Source: Phanerodontia chrysosporium (Eukaryota; Basidiomycota; Agaricomycetes; Polyporales; Phanerochaetaceae). From it: DNA of 64,000 bases. The position numbers and the translations under genes were made by a program. The stretch covers positions 1-64,000 of the forward strand of contig MJGA01000056.1 of the NCBI GenBank assembly GCA_001910725.1, in the 5' to 3' direction. This document shows, piece by piece, positions 25,117-35,286 of the stretch; the stretch's first letter is position 1; every line of letters begins with the position of its first letter. The notes under the pieces are model-generated. The model worked only from the letters and a program-made list of their open reading frames with translations, did no database searches and was not told the DNA's origin.

Positions 25117-26240
25117 ATGGCGAGCAGCGATTCCAACATTCCGCCGTCTCCGGTGTACTCGGAGGCTCCCCCGAGGTAAGTCGTCGTCGGTTCCCGCGTG
25201 AAAGTGCTCACCCACGACTGTGGTCAGTTATCATACCGCGGTCGACACACTCTCCATCAGATCCGCATCACCTGCGCCGACCGTGCAGTACGACCCATCT
25301 GCAGATGAATCCCTTACAGGATATCCCTCCGGTGGCTCCACGCTCACAGTGCAGACCACAACACGTGCAGGATCTTCTTGCGATGGCGGGCGGCCGCCAC
25401 CAGTAGTCATGCAGTTGTAAGTCCAGCTTCAGTCGCAACCGTCGCCAAAGTGCTCACTGTCGTCTACAGCGGTTTGCGCTACAGTTTTTCGCAGCTCTCG
25501 GCGAACGCGGCGCAGCTACTGCCGCCTCCTGAGGCCGCGGACAGCCGGCCGCTGTACCACCTCTCGGTCCATATGAACGTCTTCAGACCTCAATCGTTCA
25601 TCACGGTCGTGCGACGCGGCGCGTCCGAAGATGGGCCTTATGTGGGCGAGTTCGAGTAGGTATATACGTACTTCTATGGCCCCAAAGAACTGACGCCTTT
25701 CGTCTGCTAGACACGGGCCATACGAACGCTTCAACCGGGTCGTAATCGGCTCCACTGCGAAGTTGTTTAAGGATGCGGTCAAGTTCAAGGCGCGTTACCT
25801 GAGCAAGGTTAGTTGGGTATTTCTCTCCTTTCACCGCGTTCTAAACGGGTTATCTGTTTCAGCCTAAACAGGAGTGGACCGTGTTAAGATGGTCGGTCGA
25901 TGACGTCAACCTACAGTGGGCACCTGAGTCCGTCTTGGGCCCGCGAGACGCGTTCATGGGCATTCAATTCAAGGTGAGCATCCGCCTTTGTGGCAACAAT
26001 CTCCTTCTCGACTCCTTGCTAAACGAGCGGGTGCAGTGCGTACTCAAGGATTCGAAAGACAAAGTTATTGCACACCTCGCGACGTACAACCCGGCCGGCC
26101 TGCTCTCTGCACGTGAGGGAATCGCGCCGATGCCGTCACTCCTCGTAGAGCAACCGGGACTCGATCTCGCAGACCACATTATCCTGTCGCTTTTGATTTT
26201 GCAGCGCCAGGAGTATCCGTTGCCCGTACGCTGTGATTGA
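25117..26240 (+). CDS. DUF6593-like beta-rich protein, array copy D
   Basis: 281 residues from exons 25117-25175, 25228-25416, 25470-25655, 25711-25807, 25863-25973 and 26037-26240. Exon 1 reads MASSDSNIPPSPVYSEAPPR. The core is GLRYSFSQLSANAAQLLPPP, PLYHLSVHMNVFRPQSFITV, YVGEFE, HGPYERFNRVVIGSTAK, VIAHLATYNPAGLLSAREG and DHIILSLLILQRQEYPLP. Closest to copy C; exons 1, 3 and 4 have identical lengths in C and D. The linker in exon 2 is longer and Ser/Thr-rich. Function unknown. Confidence 0.82.
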
Positions 26241-26717
26241 TACTATGTACTTCGATGCGTAGGTTTGTGTGGCTCACAGAACGGACTTCCGCGCTGCGAC
26301 TCGATGATTATACTTCCGCGTACCGTGACGCGATGACCTTCCTCACTGTGTCTCTAGAGTTCAGGCATGCTTGCGAGACATATTGACAAAAAGGTTCACC
26401 AGATCTTTCCAGCGTCAGCGGGTGGCTTTCTGTTCACACCTCCTTCATGTAACCCTGTTCGCGAAGGATCGCAAAGATGGTGATTCCGACCTGCCAACGA
26501 CCTTTGAACAGCCTTGACTTACCAGGACACAATTCTGTAACGCGATACTTTGGTGAGGCGAACTTCAACCATTGCTTCTTAGGTGCTCGATGTCATTGTA
26601 GTTGAAGGTTTGGTGGATGTCGAGGAGCTAGGAGTCTGGCAAATTGATGCAGAGACGCCAATCCCGTCAAACGGTATCAAGCGACTCGTCCTCCGTCCCT
26701 TTCTTCAGTGTTCAAGG
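26241..26717. other. Intergenic region between array copies D and E
   Basis: 477 bp with no coding signal seen. It presumably contains the decaying promoter of the pseudogene. Confidence 0.35.
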
Positions 26718-27805
26718 ATGCTCAGTTCCTACTAGCTTCCGTCTAGGGCTGTTTCGCCAACGTTTTCAGAAGCGCCTCCGAGGTACGTGATTGGTACCAC
26801 ATGACCACTGTGGTCCTCATCGCGGCATCAACAGCTACACTCTTCACGAGGAATCATCATTCGATATCCGTACAGCTCCCACATCCTTTCCTCTGTCAGA
26901 CTACCCTGCTAGGGAGGTCGTCCTCACCAACCGGACGACTCCGGCTGCACAAACTGCAGGTACCGATGAGACACGGCCACCGTCGATCCAGTTGTACGTG
27001 TCCGCGACGTTTACCGCTACAGTGAAAGTCCTGACAATCCCTTTCAGCGGGATCCGCTATCGGTTTGTCCAGCGTGGTACAAATGCCATGGTGCTTATGC
27101 CGCCACGAGAGGCGACCGACGGGCGGCCTCTATATCACGTGTCCGTGCACACGAATGTTTTCAAGCCGCAATCATTCATAACCGTCGTGCATCACGGTGG
27201 AGCGGAAGACGGGCCGTACATCGGCGAATTCGAGTGAGCACGGTTTCGGCGCAAGCTGCACTGATTGCTGATCGAAATGGCTTTTCCAGATACGGACCGC
27301 ACGAGCATATGCGCCGCGTTGTCGTAGGCAACACTGCCAAGACGATGCACACTGTCGCTGCTTTCTCGCGCCGCCTCATGACAAAGGTGCGCCGTGGTTT
27401 CGGTATGCACCCTGTGTGCTGACGATGCCCCAGCCGCGCTCGGTGTGGCACGCGCTGCGGTGGGTGTTTGACAACGTCGTGCTGTACTGAAAGCCCGAGA
27501 GGCAGTCCTCTGGCGGCCAGACCACGCTGTGCTGGAAGGTACGTCGCCCGCTGGCTGCCCACTGCTCGGCTGAACGCCGCGCTAGTGCGTGACGAAGGAC
27601 TCCGGCCGGCGCGTGCGCGCGCGCGAACATCTTTCTCGCACGTGGCGGCACACCTCCGACGCCAGCGATAGTCTTTGAGCAACCTGGCCTGAACATCATC
27701 TATCACATACTGCTCTCCGTTCTGCTGCTGCAACGCGAGGACCGCCCGCCCCCAAGCACAAGTCACGATCAGGTGGCAGTGAGACCTGCCCCAGGACGAG
27801 TATAG
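26718..27805 (+). pseudogene. DUF6593-like array copy E, decayed
   Basis: All six exons of the C/D gene model can be recognised (exon 1 at 26718-26782; the core GIRYRFVQRGTNAMVLMPP, PLYHVSVHTNVFKPQSFITV, YIGEFE; then YGPHEHMRRVVVGNTAK). It carries at least three lesions. There is an in-frame TAG in exon 1 (26733-26735), six codons after the ATG. There is a TGA at 27488-27490 in exon 5, where functional copies have a Trp codon in the HWEP/QWAP motif. The reading frame changes in exon 6, where the end reads TPAIVFEQPGLNIIYHILL only in a different frame. The splice sites of exons 1-4 are still good, so the decay looks recent. Confidence 0.85.
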
Positions 27806-28680
27806 CTCTTATATGTCTCTACAACATTATTTATTGGATGTACCAATATGATAAAGATGTTACTTCCGAGATTGACTCTGTATTCAACGATAGGTACACG
27901 ATGAGAATATGATGATGTACCGTTGAGTCCTTGACGAGTTTATAGGGCCTGTATCTATTCTTCCCATCCTGCATGTAGATCACTGGAATTTATACACGTA
28001 CAGCGGAGGGTAGGATGCTTTGACAGTATTTTCTGGTCAGCTAGACCGGCTTCAAAACCGAGTGAACGAGAACGAGACAAAATGCCGAAGTGCCGAGCGC
28101 CACCACGGTGATGGCATTTCGCCTCTGGGCTGTTGCTCCCACGGCTTGCACCGGGACGTCCATGTGCTTACAAGTACAACCTCGAAATGCCGTGCAGGCC
28201 ACTGCGATGTAAGTTCCAACTATATATTGATTTCATCCTTTACCAGAGGCTTGATGCTCTGAACTGACGTCTTCGCAGGTCGGAGGCTCGTCTGACCGGC
28301 AATGCAGCGGGCCATATGCGACTTCTCCGCTCGATAACGGAGAGAAGCGGGTGAGATCCCTCGGAACCACGTCGCCCTTGGCATGTCAAATGGTGAGCAT
28401 GCTGTACCAGCGATTTCCTCGGTGCATGTGCTCCTTGCTCAAATAGCCGGTGTTTTGCAAAATTTTCTTGATCAGTGCTGGGATGGCGGGCTCAAGAAGA
28501 CTACCGGCACACTGGGCATGCGTTGAGTCCTCCGGGGGTACCGATCTCCAGGTATACTGCTGCAGAACCCGACTGCCAACGGAACTGTGCTGCTCGCGCT
28601 TCGCCAGGCGGCTTCCAGTTGATATACAGGCTCGCGACTGAGCTCCTCTACCACAACCGCCACCTACCCTGCCCTCGACA
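27806..28680. other. Border between the paralog array and the secreted-peptide cluster
   Basis: No gene. Near 28,093-28,119 lies one copy of the recurring block (core CGCCACCACGGTGATGGC) seen upstream of several small secreted-protein genes. AT-rich sequence at 27,810-27,960 probably belongs to the 3' side of the pseudogene. Confidence 0.45.
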
Positions 28681-28948
28681 ATGAAGCTCGTACTCCTCGC
28701 CGCCCTCGCCCTCGCCAGCGCACTTGCTGCTTCCGCCTCGGAGGACCTTTGCTGCATTGCTATCCAGGGTGGCTGTGACGCCGCTGCAAGCAAGGACGAC
28801 TTCATTCGCGCAAAGGTGCCGGCATCGCAGCTTCTCGAGCCTCTCGTGTGCTGCTGCCAAGGCGCCGGTACTGATTGCTCGCGCTGTGACGTACGCTACC
28901 CCGTCATGCCTTGTGATTGCTCTCACTCACCTATGATCCTAGTTCTGA
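28681..28948 (+). CDS. Eight-cysteine small secreted protein 1
   Basis: 71-residue precursor from exons 28681-28890 and 28943-28948 (52 bp intron; exon 2 is only TTC TGA). The signal peptide MKLVLLAALALASALAASAS is probably cut before EDLCC. The mature part has about 51 residues with cysteine pattern CC-x6-C-x24-CCC-x6-C-x2-C. It is therefore extracellular and probably held by four disulfides. It is not a hydrophobin: the order of the cysteine doublet and triplet differs and the protein is too short. Closest to copies 2 and 3 (IAIQGGC, PASQL). Function unknown; an effector, defence peptide or developmental signal are all possible. Confidence 0.82.
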
Positions 28949-29826
28949 GCTCAACGCAAGATAACGTCACTCTGCCGCTCGGGTTATCTGGTGTCCATCT
29001 GTATGTGGGTCGTCACATTATTTACACTTCGGCGTAGGCATGCTGAACGGCGAATCCTGTTTGCGCACATCGACAACTAGATTCAGGGAGATGATGTTCA
29101 AGGGTTACCGAAGAAGTTGAAAGCGGAGACTCGGAGTATGCATAACACCCCGAATCTCAGCCCTTCGCATATTATCTGTATATCCTGCAGGAATATGACA
29201 TGTGGCAGACTGGCTCTATGCTCCAGTACATCAGCCTTGCAGTCGCTATGTCGAGCGCGATCATGTTGATGGCGGTTCCGCTCTGCCTTGCTAATCCCCC
29301 CCTGCATCACGATATCCAGTTCTCGCAAGCACGATCTCAGAGCCCTCGAGGTAAGCGCAAATCCAACCGCCATATTGTTATCGCTCTGACGCTACGGATC
29401 CTTCTCGTAGACTTTGAACTCGGATACACCCCCTGGCGGCGACCACGGTGCAACAGGCGTGCGAATTCCCGGAGACGGAGAGAAGCGAGAAGCCCGGAGC
29501 CTCTCGATCGTGAGGTTTGTATACTGGTTCTGGTAAGCACCTTCCGACTCCTCGGGCCAATGAGGCTTCTGTTGGCCACTGCAACGGTCGGTGCCTTGAA
29601 CATTTCCGAGAAGTGCTGAAATTCCGGTCTCAGGTAACACCGCCGAACGGTGACCGGGCAGCATATAAGCTCTACACGAGATTTCCAGGTGCGCCTACTG
29701 CTGGAGTTTCAGATCTATTGAGCCGGGATAGCATGTTGGCTCGTGCTCCTTCAGCGCATGCCACACCCCTATATGAGCCCCAGGGCTGACCCGTTTTGCC
29801 ACTACCCCCAGCCTCCGGTCCCAACG
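28949..29826. other. Intergenic region upstream of secreted protein 2
   Basis: No gene seen. A copy of the recurring block lies near 29,248-29,281 (GCGATCATGTTGATGGCGG) and a possible TATA element (TATAAG) at 29,664. Confidence 0.4.
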
Positions 29827-30097
29827 ATGAAGCTCTTCGCCGTCGCAACCCTCGCGCTTGCCAGCGTCGTCTGTGTCTCCACCTCGGAGGACGTCTGCTG
29901 CATCGCCATCTCGGGTGCCTGCGGTGCCGCTGGCAACAGAGAGGCCTTCGTCCGAACGAACGTGCCGGCATCGCAGCTCCCCGAGCCCCTGGTCTGCTGC
30001 TGCTCGGCGCCCGGGGACGATTGCGCGCGCTGCGGCGTACGTAGTCTCGTCGTCCGCCGAGGTGTGCTCGTGTGCTGATTGGTAGCTCAAGGTGTAA
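29827..30097 (+). CDS. Eight-cysteine small secreted protein 2
   Basis: 73-residue precursor; exons 29827-30036 and 30086-30097 with a 49 bp intron. The second exon adds only LKV and the stop. The signal peptide MKLFAVATLALASVVCVSTS precedes EDVCC. The mature cysteine pattern CC-x6-C-x24-CCC-x6-C-x2-C is identical in spacing to copies 1 and 3. The shared mid-region VPASQLPEPLV directly before the CCC triplet marks close paralogy with copy 1. Secreted; role unknown. Confidence 0.82.
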
Positions 30098-30932
30098 CCT
30101 GGCTGCACGGCTTTTGTGCTTCGACGGCCCTCCGAAATGGTGCCAGGTCGGTGAGGTCAGTATGCCTCTACAGTTGCTCATATCCTAACGGTGCAAGGCC
30201 CCAGGGAATCGTTCCGTCATCACATGCATACAGGCTCGGGCGGATGTCGTGTGAGGGACAGCGACAAGATCTGGCCGTCAGTTACCCGAAGCGAAGCCTT
30301 AGTATATTAGGGTAACAAGCGGGGCAATATCAATCAGGGTTTACTGTTACAGCCGGAACGTTCTGTGCCACACTAGATCTCCAGGGGCGTGCGTCCGAGG
30401 GCTGGAAGTCGTCTCGTGCAACATTCCCGAGAAAGAGACGCGACTACGTAACGGATGGGGAACGTCTAACGTGGTCACAGAAACATATCAGCTTCTGGAG
30501 CGACGCTCCAGCGAAGTAACCCTCCGGTCAGTATCGGGGCTATTCTTACCATTCATGAAGCTCGACACCGTTCGCCAGACAGCTGTGCGTCGGAGACTCG
30601 GAGGACAGGCAGCGACCGTTTGCTCAGCATGCTGACCGCTGACCGGTGATGACAGTATCTCTCGGTAGGCATCATTCCAAATTCGCACTGCTTTGTGGAG
30701 TCGCTGACGGAATGCACATATTTTCCTGGGCCGTAGTGTGGCGAGCTTTGTGGGGCATGTGTCGATGTCACTACCACTCTGCCTCATTTAGAGAAGACGA
30801 AGCTCTCGATTGCAGCTGTAGCTGCGACGCCTCCGATAGATCACGGTAGTATACAGTGCTAGCCGCCCTTTGGCGTCATAAATGCACATGCGGCCGAGGT
30901 AGTCCCGGCACACCAGCACCTCACCCACCATC
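30098..30932. other. Intergenic region upstream of secreted protein 3
   Basis: No gene seen. A weak match to the recurring block (GACCGGTGATGACAG) is at about 30,635-30,657. A TATA-like CATAAAT at 30,877-30,883 is 50 bp before the next ATG. Confidence 0.4.
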
Positions 30933-31145
30933 ATGAAGGTCATCACCACCGCGCTCATCGCTCTCACTTGCGTTTATGCCGCCTACGCCTCGGATAACCT
31001 CTGCTGTGTCGCTATCCAAGGTGGCTGTGACGCTGCCATTGGCAAGGGAGACTACATCCGCAAAAACGTCCTAGTGTCGGAGCTCCCTGACCCCTTCGCA
31101 TGCTGCTGCATGGGCGTCGGCACCGATTGTTCGCGCTGTCTTTGA
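30933..31145 (+). CDS. Eight-cysteine small secreted protein 3 (no intron)
   Basis: 70 residues in a single exon. The signal peptide MKVITTALIALTCVYAAYAS is followed by DNLCC. The cysteine pattern CC-x6-C-x24-CCC-x6-C-x2-C equals copies 1 and 2, and VAIQGGCDAAIGKGDYIR is close to copy 1. Unlike the other six copies, the frame runs directly from the last cysteine through one codon (CTT) to TGA. The terminal intron is missing, which suggests intron loss. Secreted; function unknown. Confidence 0.82.
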   Translation: MKVITTALIALTCVYAAYASDNLCCVAIQGGCDAAIGKGDYIRKNVLVSELPDPFACCCMGVGTDCSRCL

Positions 31146-31948
31146 GGGCAGGGCGTGTTTTTACTAGTTTTGTTGGTACGTTCGCCTCTCCGCTGGGTTT
31201 TCATTGTGTCACTCATCGCTGTTGACGTGCTCGCCGCTTCCCAGGCCGTGGCTCCCTCGCGAGAACCCTTCGATGTGGTCAGGAGATGGTGGAGAGAGCA
31301 GCACAACAGGCGAGAAGGGTTCAATGACTGCAGCCGCTGTACATCCATACACTACAGAGCCCACGGTTGAAACGGTGACACCTTCTGGCACTCGTATACC
31401 ATGCAATCTGCTTCAAAAAAGGATACGCATGGAATCACTTCGCTTCCTGAGCGCGAGCGCTGCCAAGCACTGCGATAGAGCTTCGGTTCGGAGCAGGATG
31501 CGCCGGTTCATGTCACGAGCAAGATTACAACGTAGAAAAATGATACATATCGTATTGCTTGGAGATAGCACATAGACGGCATACTAACAGCCCTAGAACA
31601 TTGCAATCGTTCTGGTATGTCCAAGAGCAAGCACATGGAGCGGCGAGCACTCGGATCACGCCGGACGCCACCACGTTGATGGCATTGCTATCTACGGCGC
31701 ACCGCTGTGTGCAACATGGACTTCCTTCGGACAAGACTGCCCGGGAATTCCGAATTCGGGCCTTGGAAGCCGGCAGAGGATGTGTCTTACCTCGCCCACA
31801 TGCTTCCCAGAGCATAATCTCTCCTTGGAAATGCGAATCTGACAGAAGAACAACGGCCACTGACGCCCGAAACAACATATATACGCAGGCAGCGACATAG
31901 AGCGGCCAGCACGCTCCAAAGTCCAACTCAAACGACCCACGCGCAAGC
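31146..31948. other. Intergenic region upstream of secreted protein 4
   Basis: No gene seen. A good copy of the recurring block is at about 31,657-31,690 (GACGCCACCACGTTGATGGC). A TATA-like ATATATA at 31,877-31,883 lies 66 bp before the next ATG. Confidence 0.45.
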
Positions 31949-32232
31949 ATGTACATCCTCGCCGGCCTGATCCTTGCGCTCGCGGGCGTCCAAGCCGTCT
32001 TGGCCTCCGAACAGGTCTGCTGCGCCGCTGCCCCAGGCGGGTGCGGCTCCGCCAACCCAGAAGACATCCTGCACGTCAAGGTGCCGCTGTCGGAGATCGC
32101 TCATCCTGCGATCTGCTGCTGCATGGCCGGCAGCGCGGCTGACTGCGATTCCAGATGCGGGGTACGTGCATTCTGGGTTGGGTCGCTTCAACTTCACTCA
32201 CATTTTTCGCGCAGAATGTTGGAGGGTTCTAG
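31949..32232 (+). CDS. Eight-cysteine small secreted protein 4
   Basis: 76-residue precursor; exons 31949-32161 and 32215-32232 (53 bp intron). The second exon adds NVGGF and the stop. The signal peptide MYILAGLILALAGVQAVLAS precedes EQVCC. The mature pattern CC-x6-C-x23-CCC-x7-C-x3-C is shared with copy 5 in every interval. VKVPLSEIAHPAI before the CCC corresponds to VRMPVSEVVAPNV in copy 5. Secreted; function unknown. Confidence 0.82.
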
Positions 32233-34672
32233 GGTCGCCAAAGGGGGGCAGACGGTGGCACATGCAGAGAGAGAAAGGCTCAGTTTGGCTGCACCATGTA
32301 GTTCCCGCAATCTAACACTGCGGGACTTCGAAATACTAGGTTACTGGAATTTATGAGCCCTTGCGCAGCACGAAAGTACAAAGGCCGCGCCGCCGCGGAG
32401 GCAATTGATACCTTCGGAGTTCCGTCGGATTCAACGCCAGCTTGGGATCGGCCGGTTTGGCGCCCAAGGACCTGGTCCCGCCACCATCAGTCATGCAGCG
32501 ACGTCGATGAAGGATGCACATGTGCGACCTAGAACTTGTCCAACGAGTATAACATTCTCCGTGAATCCAGCTCTGGCGACAATATGCGGGCAAGCGAGGA
32601 GGCGGAGGGCTCGGTCAGAACACGTCTATTCCCTTCAGTTCGCCCCTGGTGATTAACGGCGAGAACAGGAGTCGCACTACGACGGCGTTGCCTTTGCTAC
32701 CTGAGTACCCAGATAGTATCCATCCGTTCGTCGTGTGCTTCTACGCACGTCCCTATGCATTGCTCGCCGTAGCCTAGCCCTCTAAACCATCTAGCTCCGC
32801 CGCAAGCCCAAATCGCCTGTCTTGTGAGTGCCCCGCGCTGGCGACGACTTGAATCTGCGCAGCTTATGTTCACAAGGGTCTCCCAAAATAGTACGAGCAG
32901 TTCCCAGTCATGTCCCACGTTCAATGTATGCAGCACCCTCTCGCTGGTCAACACGAACTGTGGGGGGCCATGATATGATCTACTGAGCGCAGTTACAGGT
33001 CTTGGACCCTGATGGGGCATCCAGAACAGGTCAGATGTCTCGCGTCCAGCCTCAATGTATGCGGCTCACATGGCCTATCGCAAACGTTCGAAGGGCTCGA
33101 AGCCACAAAGCAATACCATAGCTATCGCAAGCGGTCGTATAACACACTACTTGGTGTGCATAGAGGGCGTTACGTTTCCTCTGTCGAGCATACGCCGAGC
33201 GCAACGACTCGGAGCTGCTGCACTCAGCGGGTCATGAAAGCTACGACACGTCCTATGAGTGATTCCATAGTTCGGCCTCGTCGGCCATCTTGTGTAAGCT
33301 ATCATTGAGCTCCCAGCGTTCTGGTTGTGTACTCACGGTTTCACAAAGGCTATTCATGCGAAGGCCCGCCAATACGAATTACGGCGTTTACATCATTAAC
33401 CGCTGGGTCTTGCACGCTATGTGCGGACACACACGTCCTGCCCGTGTGTCTATCATGACATATCTCTGGTCCGTCGCTTTTGCGAACGTCGAGCAGCGCA
33501 TGGCGATAAACGCTTCTCAGAAATGACACTGCATATCGCTGGCGCACAATGCGGCCGAGTACTGAACCCGCTCGGCATCACTCGCGCAGACATCCTGCTG
33601 CCCTGCTCTTGTCGACTTGTCGCGCTGCCCGCCTGCAGCGAAGACGCACCAATGCGACGCAGAGAAGTGATGCGTTCCCGTGCTTCGAGCGATAAGGGGG
33701 CGCCGTCATTCATTGTGTTCATGAGGGGTAGGAGAAATCGACTGCGGACAACTCAGCATACGGTGCGTTGTCCATAGCTGTATGCGTTCCGTGATGCGCC
33801 GGATACCGAGGTATTGATTCGTCCCACGCGCAGGTTGAACTCAGCAAGTAGACGAAGAGTCAGGGCAACAAGATGCCTATTGAGAGCGTGTTATCACTGG
33901 TACCGTTGCTTCCAACTTGAAACTGAAATTACAGCTGCTTCTCTCCCTGTGTTCGCGTGTAGTGCCCAAGCGTTGCCAAACCACCACGAGGGCCCACCTT
34001 GACCGCTCTGCAATGCGAACGTATCGGCGTACCTGCGCTGCACCGCACATCGGTGGGTGGAATGGCGGAACTGAGGTGTGAAGGCAGCGGTGTTGCTGCT
34101 CAGCAACATCCTACTATACGCTTACCGGCTCATGCCGAGTGCCACAATGATGATGGTGCCCCCATTCGCGTCCCCAAGGCTTACCTGATGGCGTTATCTT
34201 TCCACTGTACAACATCGCCCTCTCACTCTAGCTAAAACCCCGACGTCATGTCGGCAACGATCTCATGGACCCATGACCACCACGGCAACAATTCCAAGTG
34301 CCTGCGATCATTCCTATGGGGGACTTGCGGCCTGCAGTGCGCCTCTACTTTGTTGACTGGTCATCCACTGAGGACGCGCCTGTTTAACATCATCTGATTC
34401 ACATCATCGGTCTTCACTGCGAGATCATAGCTCAACATGAGGTACGTGATGCCTCTATGGTCCCGTGCGTCATTCAACTAAACATACCGACAGGAGATAA
34501 GCCTGTCGTAGTTCGTGTGCCATCGATAGCGTCGGGAGCACACCGCGGGGACGCATGCGTCTGCACGGCGAAGCCCACCAGTCGCTCGCAGCAGCATAAA
34601 TACACAGGCAGGGGCCCCGCACCACCGCAACCGCCAATCGCACACAGGCACCACTGCGCACCCTCGACGACG
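32233..34672. other. 2.4 kb gap between secreted proteins 4 and 5
   Basis: No convincing gene on either strand. Short frames are unrelated to known families. A copy of the recurring block is at about 34,131-34,160 (GTGCCACAATGATGATGG). CATAAATA at 34,595-34,602 is a likely TATA element for copy 5, 71 bp before its ATG. Confidence 0.4.
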
Positions 34673-34938
34673 ATGAAGCCCTTCGCCTCCGCCCTCGTCC
34701 TTCTCGCGGGCCTGCACGCTGTCTGGGCATCTGCGGACATCTGCTGCATCATGGCCGGCGGCCGCTGCAACTCGCCCATCCAGGGGGACCTCGTGCCCGT
34801 CCGCATGCCCGTCTCCGAGGTCGTCGCCCCGAACGTGTGCTGCTGCGCAGCGGGCGACTCTCAGCTTTGCCAGACACAGTGCGGCGTACGTATTTTACAC
34901 CGTGTAATGTGCTGCACCGACTGACGAGAGTTCAGTGA
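34673..34938 (+). CDS. Eight-cysteine small secreted protein 5
   Basis: 71 residues; exon 1 is 34673-34885, a 50 bp intron follows, and exon 2 consists of the stop codon alone (34936-34938). The signal peptide MKPFASALVLLAGLHAVWAS precedes ADICC. Cysteine pattern CC-x6-C-x23-CCC-x7-C-x3-C. The frame left unspliced would add IL-HRVMCCTD, so the end of the protein depends on splicing. The intron donor GTACGT is identical in copies 2, 4 and 5. Secreted; function unknown. Confidence 0.8.
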
Positions 34939-35286
34939 GTTGGCCAAGAGACATATCGAGGTGTTGGGATTTTAGAGTGGGCTGCGCTCCGTGATGCTGG
35001 ATGGCAGAGGATCAACAGGTCTCAGTGAATGTGCTCATGGAGCCAGCTGGTAATTCGGAGTGTAAAACATCGCGTGAACCAACCTATTACATCAGGGCAT
35101 GATGAATACTTGCTCGACATGAAGCGTAAGGTACTATCCTGCATACGAACAGACCTATAGCACCAAGAAACAGTCTGAATATCTGCGCAGAATCTAGACG
35201 TAGTTTTGACTAGGACAGCAGAGACGTTCATGATGCCTCTCCTGGACGTCTGATGGACCAGCGCAAAGACAGGCAAAGTATCGTGG
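34939..35286. other. Short convergent gap
   Basis: 348 bp between secreted protein 5 and the 3' end of the PUS9 gene; no feature seen. Confidence 0.4.
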
